Below, one piece after another: positions 10,733 through 21,945 of a DNA stretch of 64,000 bases. A program made the translations under genes and the position numbers. Within the stretch, counting starts at the first letter, position 1. The number at the start of each line of letters is the position of its first letter. Below the pieces are notes generated by a model. The model saw nothing but the letters and a program-made list of their open reading frames with translations. It made no database searches and had not been told where the DNA came from. This DNA is from Desmodesmus armatus (Eukaryota > Chlorophyta > Chlorophyceae > Sphaeropleales > Scenedesmaceae). The stretch is from the NCBI GenBank assembly GCA_007449985.2, contig VIIQ02000029.1, positions 522,001-586,000 of the forward strand, in the 5' to 3' direction.

Positions 10733-12351
10733 GCTGAACAACCATCACGGATTGTGAAGCAGGACAGAAGGGTGCATGCTGGGCCTGCCAGGACCAGCAC
10801 ACCTGCTGCTGCTGTTGCCTTGGCACTGTTTCGAGATCATGCGGGATTTGAAGGGTGCTGAGTGTCGCGAGCAACTTGGGAAGCTTGAAGGAATGGGATC
10901 ATTGACCTGATAACAGCAATCACCCTGGACTGGAAACCCTGGACAGAAGCCGGTCACTGATCACCGGGACCGGCAGTGGTGCGGTCCCGGTAGCTTGCTT
11001 CCAATGCTATTAGATGTTTTACACGCTACTTATACACACAGGCGTAACCGTTTGATGTCTGGTTGCGCTCTCTTGCCTCTCATTGTCTCTTGCCTCTCAT
11101 TGTCACAGTGGATCAGATCCTGTCACACTGTCCAGCCAAAGCCACAACCCTGGTGCATCCCACACAGATCTGCAGCATTCAGTAAAGTGTGCACTCATCA
11201 CCTGAATTACATCAGGCAGTACGGCCTCCTGAGTGGCGGCACACCTGCAGGAGAAGCTGCTTGCTGAGCGCATTGCAGCGCAGTTCCCTGTCGCCCAAAC
11301 CACCATGCCTGTACCTGGGCCCGCTCTGAGCGGCCTGCTCAAGATACCCAATATGGGCTGACACTCGCTCACACGCGTGCGATGATGCCGGTCAACTCTC
11401 CAAACAACCCGTGCTGGCCAACCCAATCACGTCCACTCACTTCCCGAGCACATGACACCCTCCTCTGACCCTTGCAAACAGGGCTGCCAAAGCCAGTATA
11501 CACTTGTGATACACACCAGAAACCCTATGTCGGCAGTTCCCAGCAGCAAGGCGCGGCAGGGACGATGCGGTACCTTCAGCTATATGCTCCAAAGAGCCCC
11601 CAGAACCAGCATCAAACAGTGAACATGGCCCAAGAAAACCCTGCTCTGTAAGCGTACACGGTGCTAGGAACGCACCCAACAAACCAGCCAGCCAAGCTGG
11701 GCAGGAAGCTGAAAGAACACCTATCCAGGCAAACAGACCCAAAACGTGACCTGCATCGGCTGCAGGTATGTGACGTACACAGTGGTGCTCTTGGAACCGA
11801 CAATGGGCACAAAACTCGTGACTAAGGCATGTCAGGCCGCCGGCGCTAGAAGGCCCTAGTGCACCTCCAGCTCCAACTGCCCCTCAACCTGGTACACTCA
11901 CTCAACCGATACTGGTACATGCGCACACCACACAGAAGGGATGAACAGTTGTTGTACATATCAGCTAGGGCACCAAGCTGCATGCTCATGCACACAGCGT
12001 CAGATTAAGCTACCACACACCCCACAAGCCCCACAAACAAAGTGGCAGTGCCAATGCCGATGTCACGGAACTGCAAACTGCAGGGCACTGCGCTGAGCCC
12101 AGCACATGTGCCAAAGCATTCTATTGGTACAATCGGCCAGCTCACAATCCACACCCGCCCTGCCAAGATGTCCAGGAGCCACCATCAGTACCACCCAACT
12201 GTCAAAACTTGCATCCAACCTCATCAGCACTAGATGTCCATATTGCTGCCGCTGCTGCCCAGCAGCATACCCCATAGCCGCTGCTGCTGCTGGTTGTGGC
12301 AGGTGCGCGCCAGCTGTATTCACCCAGCAGATACTACAAGTTGTGCTGGTG
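10733..12351. other. Intergenic 5' flank of the fusion gene
   Basis: No exon chain could be built on either strand. A 17-bp perfect tandem duplication (about 11069-11102, unit CTCTTGCCTCTCATTGT) is present. The proximal 300 bp should contain the promoter of the NST-LicD gene; no TATA box was evident. Confidence 0.45.
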
Positions 12352-13596
12352 TCAGCACCATATATCCTTGCTGCTGTCTCTGCGGCGCAGGCCAGGTGCT
12401 GGGTACTGCTGCTGCACAGCGCGCACAAACTGGGGGCGGTAGATGCCCCACTGCTTGTACACCCTGTCTACGATGCCTCCTGCAGATGCTATGGCATCAG
12501 ACAAGGCATCTACCTCAGGGGGTACACCCCAAAGAAAGGGTATGCAGACCGTCATCTTCAGCTGCAGCAGGAAGGGCAGATCGGCAAGCATGGAAGGCAG
12601 GAAGTCAGTTTGTGGATTGTGAGGGATGAGTGGATTGTGAGGGACAAGACTCCGCCTGCATGGAACGCAGGGGTCAGCACGGTTTCGCAAGCATTGGCGC
12701 TCTGACGTCTGGCTTTGTGGGAAAGAGCAGCAACTATATTCGTCGGAGTATACAGCCAATACAGCTGGCACACACGTGCACACGGGGTGCAGAGCAGCTC
12801 TGTGGACCAAAGCAGCTGACACCTGCAGCAGGGCTGCAACTGCATGCCTTGCGCACCTGTTCATGCACCCCAGACTTGAGCTTCCTCTCCTGCTCCAGCA
12901 CCTCGCCACCCCTGCTCATAACTGTCTCTTCAAGTGCCTCATTCAGCATATCAACGCTCTGGCAGAACCCCAGTATGTTGATACGTCGGTCAAAGTCCTT
13001 CCCGTTAGTGGCAGCAAGGGAGAAGGTGGCGCCTATGCACAGCCCCTGCTCCTCGAAGCTTGGCATGGGCTGAATGATTTTCGGTGCTTTGGGCACAGTG
13101 ATATCCCGCCCAGGTATCGTTACAATGCCCTGAGCAGGGCGAAGCACAGAGGGCGAGGCAAGCTCACAGTGAAAGTGGTGAAGTGAGGTGCACACCTCTG
13201 TACTGCGAAACGTGTTCAAACTTGAAACATACACAATCAAACTCTTCTGAAACTGCTTCCACGATGATCAAAGACGTGAGATGAACTGGCTCACTGCCAC
13301 CCAGCATTGGACACTGCTGGGGGTTGCAGCAGTGCCAAATGCAAGGATGCACACAGCAACCGCTTGGGGCCTTATCGATGGCTGCACTTGCCTACCTCAG
13401 CAGTGAAGAAGGTGATTTTCTCACGCACGACTTGGTATTCCGACTCAGGGCGCGACGAAGGGCCTGGCCCTTCGGATCTGCTGCTTGACATCACCACCGA
13501 GGATCGGCGCCCTCTGAGCCTGCTCCCATGCCACGGCGCATTTCCATGCCATACTTGCTGACTAGCTTGTCCAGGCAGGCGTGCACTTGACTGCAT
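12352..13596 (-). CDS. Probable plastid-targeted protein of unknown function
   Basis: Three exons, 13396-13596, 12857-13129 and 12352-12561, all phase 0, sum 684 nt (227 aa). ATG 13596 opens a Ser/Arg/Gln-rich, acidic-poor presequence (MQSSARLPGQASQQ ... RGRRSSVVMSSSR) typical of a chloroplast transit peptide. The mature part is well ordered: VVREKITFFTAE, GIVTIPGRDITVPKAPKI, MPSFEEQGLCIGATFSLAA, DFDRRINILGFCQSVDML, then MTVCIPFLWGVPPEVDAL and GGIVDRVYKQWGIYRPQF. No membrane segment is obvious. I do not recognise the family. The consistent codon quality across three exons argues that it is real. Plastid targeting is inference. Another frame over 13490-13590 (KYGMEMRRGMGAG) also looks protein-like but stops in TGA, so the 5' end is less certain than the rest. 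Confidence 0.6.
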
Positions 13597-15227
13597 GAGG
13601 TGCTGCGACGTTGTGAGAGGCAAGGCACTGACTGGTTGGGAAAATTGTTGTATTTCAACGTCACGGCACTGAAAAGATATACACATGACTGAGCAACCGT
13701 GCCTCAAGTACTCCAGGCATTGTCTGGCCACACTATTGACCAATTCCCAAACCCCAGTCAAATTCAAACCAGGCTGTTTGAACTGCCTTCACTGCCTCAG
13801 TCCAGAAGGTGTGCATGTTCAGCAGGTGTCAGTCTGAAGCTTCAATGCGAAGAGTGTTTGGTACCGAGGCGTACATCATTGATGCCCGACAGCTGACACC
13901 AGTACAGTATGTTGACTAACTGTCTTGATTGAAGATGGTATGCTGATTGGTTGGAACCTCAAGCATGAGGCGCTCTGGATGATCCCATTCAACATCAGTT
14001 GCCCCATACTCAGACTGAACGTCACAGTGTGACTGACAGTGTTACTGGTTCGTCTTTCACCCACACAATGCAACACCCAGAGCACACACGGCCCTTCTCA
14101 GCGTCAACATTGGCGCAGACAGCCGTGTACTGCTATCAGTACAACGGTCGCCTGACCACCACCACCGGCAACATCAACACAGCTCGGAAGCCTCTTGCAC
14201 TCACAGTCCAAAGGCTGCCACCACCACCCACCCCCTGTAGACGCGGTCGCCACCCCACAGCTTATGCACCAAGGCACCCACCCCGCCTACATCCAGGGAC
14301 CCCGTCATTTACACGTAACAATACACGGTCAGTCAGTGTGTGACACAGACAGCGCAAGCAGCCGCCCACAAGCAACCACAACATACAGCTGCTGCACCCC
14401 CGGGCATGGCATGGCTGGCTTGCCGCTGGCACTACCCGTGTGCAGATAGCAAGGGGCAACTCACAGGCTACGCTGCAGGGCCATGCTTGCACACACACAT
14501 CCCCCTACAACAACTGCAGTCTTGCAAAACAGTGGAACATACCCAAGTCAAGTCTGTGCAGTCACATGAGTGTCTGCCGGGCTTGGCTGCTTGATGAAGC
14601 ATGGCCATGGCAGCTTGGACAGGGACGTCGCCTCGGCAACTGCCTGAAACTGATATTGTTTGTGAAAGGGACCTGCAAGGTACTCCTGCATCAGCCCGGT
14701 ATGCCAAACCCACCCCTGGCTGGTGTGCAGGCAAGGCTGCAACCGCGCCACAGCGTAAGAAGCTTATGCGACCGCCCTCCCCACCCTCACGTACACCCTG
14801 CCCACATGGTGTGCAACAACACTCCACGGGCCGCGGTAAAACTCCCGACACAAATGCTGCGGCTACTGTCAGCCTAGCAACCAGCAAGCAGTACCAGTCG
14901 CGCCAAAGTCGTCCGAATGGAAACACAGCATGTCTTGTGTAGAGTGCCTGCTTCCGGCATCAACACATGACCACGCACCCCAACAGCATCCCCCGCCCCG
15001 CCCTGCCCCCCTGCTGCACAACACGCTGAAACACCCCGCAACACCACGAGCTGCCCAAGCTTTGACCCCTGTCACCAAGACTGAAAGCCGTCACCCAACA
15101 CAACCCGGCAACATCCGCTGTGCCCTTGAGCCCAGCAGCTGCATCATGCACGCAGAGCATAGTGCAGCTGTCTTACTAGCACGGCAGCTGCCATAGTGCG
15201 TGCAGCAGCGCCACCGCTGCCAGGCCC
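13597..15227. other. Intergenic, no gene supported
   Basis: Short open frames on both strands, no recognisable motif and no phase-consistent exon chain. Confidence 0.45.
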
Positions 15228-17710
15228 TCACTCGTCCTCATCATACTCTGAGGGGCCGTGCAAGGCCGCTGTCAGGCGTGCGACACCAGCAGCAGCAGCC
15301 CTCCTGCTGCTGCGCCTTGTGGGCTCGGGGGCGGGAGCTGCAGGGCGGCCCCAGCCGCCAGCAGCGGGCTCGTCAAACTGCGACAGCACACCGCAGGAGG
15401 CATGGTTAGGCAGCAGAGCGGCAGGGGCACAGGGACAGCATACAGCAACTGCTGCCAATGCCAACAATTTCATGCAGCTATCCATACGAGAATCACTCAC
15501 TCGAAAGGGCAACAGGGGGCTGCAGGAAAACACGGCACCGGACAGCTCAGTACATCAAAGACACAGTCATGCACAGCCAGTGATGGGCCTCACCTCATCT
15601 GGGTCGCTGTCATCTCCCTTCTTGCTCTTGCGCTTCTTGGGCTGGGGCTGCCCGTAGCCACCCATCTCCATGCCGCGCTTGGCCTGCTGCAGTTCATGAC
15701 ACCAGGCAAGGCAGGACGGGACAGCGCAGGACAAGAGGACGGCAACGGCAGGGCAGGACAGGATAACAGAGGCAGAGCAGGACGGCAGATGCTGTCAACC
15801 ACATGGCATCCTGTGCTGACTAAAATGTCTCCTGTCCTGACTGAAATGTCATCAACAGACCAGACTGCATGCTGGGGCGCTTCAGGCACCTGCCTGGTAA
15901 GCACATATGCTGTATGGCAGCGCGCGGCTAAAACCTAAAAGATCGGCATTCAACATTCATGCCAACATCTACACATTACAGGCAGCCATTGGTAAAAATC
16001 ATCATGAACATAGATAAATGTTTCCTGGGCACGGACCCTGTGTCCCCCATCACCTGCATGGCCATCTGCTGCTGCATCTGCATCTGCTGCTGCAGGATCT
16101 GCTGCTGGTAGGCAGCAGCAAAGGCGGGGTGACCAGCCAGCGCCGGGTTCATGCCAGCCAACTGTGGGGGCAGCATGCCGGGGCGCATGCCGGGCATGCC
16201 TGGGATCATCATGCCGGGGATCAGGCCTGCGGAAATCACGCACAGACAAACAAGAACGCTTGTCAAGAACAGGTGCAGCGCGCTACCCAGGATGGACGCT
16301 GCCGCTGTCTACACGAGGTTGCAAAACCCCTGCTGCACATGCGGCCCTCAGATGCGCTTTTGGAGGCGGCCAGGCAAGACGAATGGCCACGAGCAAACAG
16401 CATACCACGCCCACACATTGCATGAGGCTGCTGGGCATATCTTGCTGTGTTGCCCCACCTGGTGCGCCGGGCATCTGTCCTGGCATCTGTCCTGGCATCT
16501 GTCCAGGCATCTGACCGGGCATCTGCCCAGGCATCTGCATGCCGCCCATGGGGCCAGCAGCGGGGGGCGCTGCGGGCATAGACATGGCAGCAGGCGCGGC
16601 TGGTGCTGGTGCTGGGACCGGCACTGCAGCTGGCATGGGGACTGGTGCTGGGGCTGGCACAGACACCACAGGGGTTGGCATCACAGCAGCAGCAGGGGGT
16701 GCAGCCACGGGGGCGGGCTCTGGGGCAGCAGCTGGGGGAGCAGACACCAGGACAGGCTGTGCTGGGGGCTGCACGGGAGCTGCTGCAGCGGGTGCTGCAG
16801 CAGGCACCTCCTGCGGCACTGCTGCAGGGGCTGGCACTGCTGCTGGCTCAACAGCAGCAGGGGCGGGGGCATCTGCTGGGGCTGCGGGGGCTTCTGGCAC
16901 CTCGGGGGCTGCGGGTGCCTCTGGCTCTGCTGCTGCTGCTGGCTGCTCTGGGGCGCTGTCGACGACAGCGGGTGCTGCCTCTGGGGCGGCAGGGGGGCCT
17001 CCTCTGCTGCAGCTGGTGCTGCGGGGGCCTCCTCTGCTGCTGCTACAGGCGCTGGTGCCTCCTCCTGTGTGACCAGAGCACAGGACAGTGGGAAAGGGTC
17101 AGCGACGTGCAGGTCGCACACAAACAGGGTGCAATGCGCACTGCTGTGCTGTGAAGCAAGGGGGGTTGTTACAGCACCAGAAATGAGCACACAACAACAT
17201 GAGGGTGCTGTTTGAAAATCTGAGAGTAGCAAGGTGACAGCAGTCAGCACGAAGCATACCACGGCTGATTCTGCAATGGCACAGTGGCTGACATGCATGC
17301 AGCACAGGGCAGCAGTGCACGACTGGTTCACCAGCTGTGTGCACTGGGGACACCAAGGAAAGCAGCAGCAGCCCAGCAGCACTGTGCAGCAGGCATGTGA
17401 TCATGGACAGCACGGTGGTGGACCTTGTGTGGATCACCCAGGCAGTACCTTTGCGGGCTCAGGTGCGCTGGGCTGCTCCTGGGCCTCTCCACCTGCAGCA
17501 CACAGCAGCACATACAAACACGTAACAGCGCGGCCATGGGCTGTCAGATAGGCACCCCAGGGTATCGTCTGGGCCAAGACAAGGCCTGGTTTGGGCCAGA
17601 GAGGGCGCACAGTCGTTTTTCAGCTGTTGTTGCGTTCAGTTCAGGCGCGCAACGCGGGGCCACCCACCTTCCACAGGATCAACTGCTACTTTCGCTTCCG
17701 TGTCTGACAT
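15228..17710 (-). CDS. Pro/Ala/Met-rich low-complexity protein, probably nuclear; one-base frame break
   Basis: Six exons: 17668-17710 (start ATG 17710), 17449-17492, 16459-17064, 16054-16226, 15594-15686 (or 15683, a NAGNAG acceptor), 15228-15377. It begins MSDTEAKVAVDPVEG. Exon 3 encodes Ala/Pro/Glu repeats (AAAEEAP) and a PGQM tandem repeat; exon 4 encodes a Met/Gly/Pro stretch (GMMIPGMPGMRPGM) and a Q-rich segment (QQQILQQQMQMQQQ); exon 5 encodes a basic bipartite-like NLS (PKKRKSKK) followed by acidic DDSDPDE; the C-terminus ends SEYDEDE. Exons sum to 1109 nt, one short of a multiple of three. The Ala/Glu frame changes exactly at a run of six G (plus 16992-16997). One more base there gives 369 aa with no stop. 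It could be a transcription or chromatin cofactor, but composition alone does not prove function. Confidence 0.65.
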
Positions 17711-19364
17711 GATTACTGCTGAACAAGAGGACGCCAGCAGCGGGGTGGGCAACTCAAATGCAGTCTCGGTGGTGCGGCCAAGAACCAGGCCCTTTACGAC
17801 ATCAAAGAAGCAAAAGCAATCACAAATGAGCACTGTGCTGCCGGTCTCGTGCCCATAGAAAAGTGATGAAACCCAGACCCTGTCGTTTTCGTTGCTGTCT
17901 TCGGCTGTGATTTCCCTCTAGATCAGCAATGAAAACTCTCAAATGTGTTTTGTGGGGTTGTGGGACGCCCGGAACGCTGCTGGAGTTTGAAATTGACAGC
18001 AGCCATTTCTGCCGTAGTTTGGTTCCTGCATGTATCAAAATGCATTTGGTTTGCACAAGGTATCCATCAAGGTAGCGTCGTGGCCCGGCGATCCACTCGC
18101 CATGCTGCATGTAGCACCCTTGCAGGATGAAAGCAAGATATCTGCAACAGCAAACTGGCAAGCTGACAAGCTTTCAACATTCAACAGACACACTACGAAC
18201 GACCTCATCCCACTTTCAATGCAAGGGCTGGCAGCACAATGCAGGTTCCTGTGCGAGCGCAGGAAGTGCAAGACACTGGGTGTCGCCAGGCCCGGGCCCA
18301 GTGGGGAACAGGTGGGGGTGACACGGTGTGGTGGGGGTCTCCAACGTTTCAAACCCCTCCTCAACTACGCAGTACCCATTATAGTCCAATCAACAACGTC
18401 AGTGACAGGGCATCCGGCACCGGCTTGGATTCAGTCATTGAGTGGGCTGGCCCAGTTGTTGAACCAGTGTCACCCAGCGCTCAACTGGACCGAAACCAGT
18501 GACTCACACCAAGTACTGTACCATCACGCCTTGTCAACTCAGACTGGTGTAGCAATCAACTTGCAGCAAGGCCCCTCGAAACTGCAGCGCCCCTGATGCA
18601 TGTGTGCAGATGCAGGGACCCCGCGACATGCGGCCTTGCGCACCTGAGCAAACCAAAGCCTACATGTTTAGGCAACCTGGCGATACGTATCAACGTATAC
18701 GTGCCTGAATGTAGGGTCAATTAGTGGGTGAAGTCACCGCCAAGACCTTTACCTTGATGCTCCACGCAAAATGCGCATGTCAGACATCCAGTTGCACCCC
18801 TCCGCCAAGCAGTGCCGCATTCGATAAACAAAGTGACACCACATGCTCACAACTGTGCCCAGCACGGCGCACACCCAATCGCAACGCCCACTGACTTCTG
18901 CTGCAGGTTGTATACTACAATGAACTCAAGATATCATTCACTTTCAATCACTGGCAGTCCAGCCATCTGGCAACTTGCCAAGGAGGTTCATGGCTGAGGC
19001 CCTGCGCCTCAAAGCTGCATACACAACGCCCATGTGGAGCCACCAGTGGAACTTGTCACCCAGTGCCACACAAACCACACGATAGAAGACAACAGCAGCC
19101 CCTCGCTGCGTCCACACCGCATGCCGCCTGAAGCCTATCAGCAACGGCTGCAGGTCTGCATTCAGCACGACACAGCCACAGTGTGTGGCCACTGCTCAAG
19201 CATGGCTACGTGGCCGCGCCATCTGCACTCTCGATGAGTCATAGGTAAGGCCATCGTGCCTCACAGCCGCATACGTCGCTGAGCTGCAACCACTGACTGC
19301 ATTACCGGGACTGTGCCGAATGCATCAGCCAGGTGAAATTACCACCGGGACTGTGCCGAATGCA
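17711..19364. other. Intergenic, no gene supported
   Basis: A 188-codon plus-strand frame (18030-18596) has poor codon character and no motif. A 22-bp unit containing GGGACTGTGCCGAATGCAT occurs twice (about 19305 and 19344). Confidence 0.4.
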
Positions 19365-19369
19365 TTACA
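19365..19369 (-). terminator. TGTAA polyadenylation signal (minus strand)
   Basis: TTACA on plus, about 100 nt past the HCF164 stop. Confidence 0.5.
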
Positions 19370-19470
19370 CACAACAAAGAAGCACAACCGACAGACCACC
19401 ACAGTCCTCCACTGACAACACACGATCCAGCGGCCACCGCGCAAACCACCGCCACTCAAGCGGCTGAGGC

Positions 19471-21595
19471 TCAAGCATGGTCGCGCGGTGCTGCCATCTT
19501 GGCCCCTTGCTGAGGGGGTGTCATGGCTGACGCCTCTCGCCTCACAGCTGCATACGGCAATTCCTGCTGCCCTGCTGCCAGGGCTGCAACATTGCCTGCA
19601 GCACACACACAGCATGACACAGCATGACGCAGCACGTGAGGGTGGCAGCATACATTGGACTGTGTCCTACGCGGCTGATGAATGCATGCCTCATGATGAG
19701 GTCCAAAGCGATGCTGTGCTGCCAGTGTAGCGGCTACACTGTGCTAGCCTAGTGGGCTGTCCAGACAAGCCGTTCTGTACCAAACAGAATTGCCAGACGA
19801 AAAAAACAACAGCCCATGGCCTGCCTGCCTCACAGGCTGTGTGCCGCGGCATTCTCTGTCTCCTTCCTGTCAGATCTGCGACACAGCTTGCCTGCTACCA
19901 CAAGTGCACACATCACATTGGTGGGCGACACCCTCCAGTGCTGAACAGTGCTGGCAGCCCCCCCCCCCCCTCGGGGAACCCAAAAAGGTCCCTCTCTCAG
20001 GCAATGCCACAGTACCAGACAGGCATTGCAGTACCATGCCTCCCCTCACCTTGCAGCACCTCCTTTGGTAGGCGGCCCACCGCTGCTGCCAGTGGCTTCC
20101 CACTGTCATCCATGAACACAAAGTGGGGGATGCCGTTGACACCATACTCCTGAACCTCCGGCGCCCACTTGGTGTTGTCGATGTTGAGCATCACAAAGTT
20201 CACCTGCAACACAAACAGTGACGGCAAGGATCCAACTTGGATGATCTGCATGACTGTCTGTCACCGCCAAAACCAGTGGCCTTGCCTGGTCTTGGGATGG
20301 TAGTGCTACTCCACACCCCCTGCCTTGTTCTCTCCTGCCGCTTGCGTCCTTTACCTACCACGCCTCATACTCCCACAATCCGCTGGACAGCGCGCACCCC
20401 ATAGGCTTTACCACCCCCAACCCCCCCCCCCCACCCCCCGCCACGTCAATGCCCACGCCCAAGTGCGCACACTCAAACAACGTTGCGATATTTCTGCTTG
20501 CTCAAACTCCACCAAAAGCTTTGTTTGGCACAGATCGACGCCAACTAGTGACTGCGTGATTTCCCACAACGCCACTGAAACCACCTGCCAGTCCACTTTG
20601 CCCCCCCCCCTCTCTCCCATAGCAGCAGCAGCAGCAGTATGTGGCCTCACCTTATCCTTGTACTGCTGCTCTACATCATACTCAGCAGGCACAAGCTCCC
20701 GACACACCTCACACCTGCAAGGCAGCAGCACCAGCAGCACATCTTTGAAGGACCCCTTTGGAGCAGCTGCTCACTAGCTGGCAGCAGGGAGAACTTGAAA
20801 CAAAAACTTCAGCTCTCAGCTGAGCAGGGCCAGCTGCTGACTGGTGTGCTGCTGGCAGCACGGCACACTGCTGCATAGATTTTACTGTTGACTTAGGCTG
20901 CTGCCTCTAGCCGCTTGCTCAAGTGTGCAGGGCACACACTGTCACTGCTGCACAGCACTACGCCACGTCACTGTTCTTTGGCTTGTGTGTATGATTTCAA
21001 ACCAAGTGCAACACACAAAACATGGACTTGGTGCAACACGAAAACTGAATGGACACTCACCATGATGCATAGAACTCCACACAGTAGGCCGGCCGTTGCT
21101 TAGAGCCACATCAAGTGGGATAGCCTCCTGCTCCAAAGCAGCGATCGAAGGGCCACCCGTCAACAGGCGCGTGGCTAGGAACAGGGCCACTCCAAACCCT
21201 ACTGCCCCTCCTGCAAGCCCCGTGTTGCCTGCGCTGCTACTGCTGCTGGCTGCTGGCGGGGTGGCTGGAGCTGCTGCTGCGGAGGGATTGGAGGTGGAAG
21301 GAACAGCAGAGGGGTCCTGCAGTTGCTGAGGTGCCGCGCTTGTGCTGACTGTGGGGTCGCTGCTGCTACTGTTGAGGTTGGCACGAATTACGAGGCTCCT
21401 GCGGGGCTGCTGACACCGGCCCCTGCCGTAGCTGGGGCCTGTCTTGCACCTGGAGCAATGGGACAGCACAACAGCAGTGCATGGTGACACTGACAACTGG
21501 ATGCTGTGCATGGGCGTGTGGGACAGGTCGCGAAGGGTTGGCAGGGGTTTCCAAAGGCAATTGGCATGGGCTTACCTGGACAGTGTGCTCTGCAT
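19471..21595 (-). CDS. HCF164: HCF164-type thylakoid membrane thioredoxin-like protein (single-base break)
   Basis: Five exons: 21576-21595, 21061-21449, 20651-20714, 20050-20203, 19471-19595. The start MQSTLSR plus exon 2 ([19 protein letters not shown]) forms a plastid transit peptide. A membrane anchor follows ([20 protein letters not shown]), then [20 protein letters not shown], the redox motif WCEVC (about residues 137-141), [29 protein letters not shown] with the cis-Pro, and [22 protein letters not shown]164 sits in the thylakoid membrane with a lumenal thioredoxin domain and passes electrons for cytochrome b6f assembly. Exons sum to 752 nt, one short of 753. At about 21077-21083 the sequence reads ACT GTG TGG AGT, where the family needs PTVVEFY. 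One missing G explains it, so the gene is either mis-sequenced or truncated. With that base it would be 250 aa, close to the plant length. Confidence 0.9.
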
Positions 21596-21945
21596 GCTGC
21601 TGAATTGGGATCAGTGCCACCAGAACAGCAGAGACTACAACCTCCGGAGAGATTCAAGGATGTCCAGCAATCCGATGTCTCGTCAGATGCGGTGCATAAG
21701 TCATTACGTCCAACACGCTGCATGTGGTTGCTCTGCTACAATGGTGACTAATATGACTTGCCCAACCGCAGGAGTCACAGATACAATCGCTTGTTCCGGT
21801 CAAAGCCTTGTATTGTTTCAAGCTGATCACATTGGGTGAAGTGCAGTCGATCAGGCGCTTGCAGACATCAGACAGTCAGCAGATCGATCTGGGGGATCCT
21901 GCTGTTTGTTCACCCACTGGGTTCGCTTCCGTGTCAAGCTTCCGG
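21596..21945. promoter_or_regulatory. Shared divergent promoter region (HCF164 / TMEM97)
   Basis: Only 350 bp separate the two divergent start codons, so both promoters must lie here or overlap. No TATA box or known element was recognised. Confidence 0.5.

Noticed and set aside
16151..17215. 354-codon plus-strand Cys/Gly/Trp/His-rich frame
   Set aside because: Antisense shadow of the Pro/Ala/Met-rich gene; its tandem peptide repeat mirrors the PGQM repeat.
18030..18596. 188-codon plus-strand frame
   Set aside because: No family motif, no splice partners, weak codon character.
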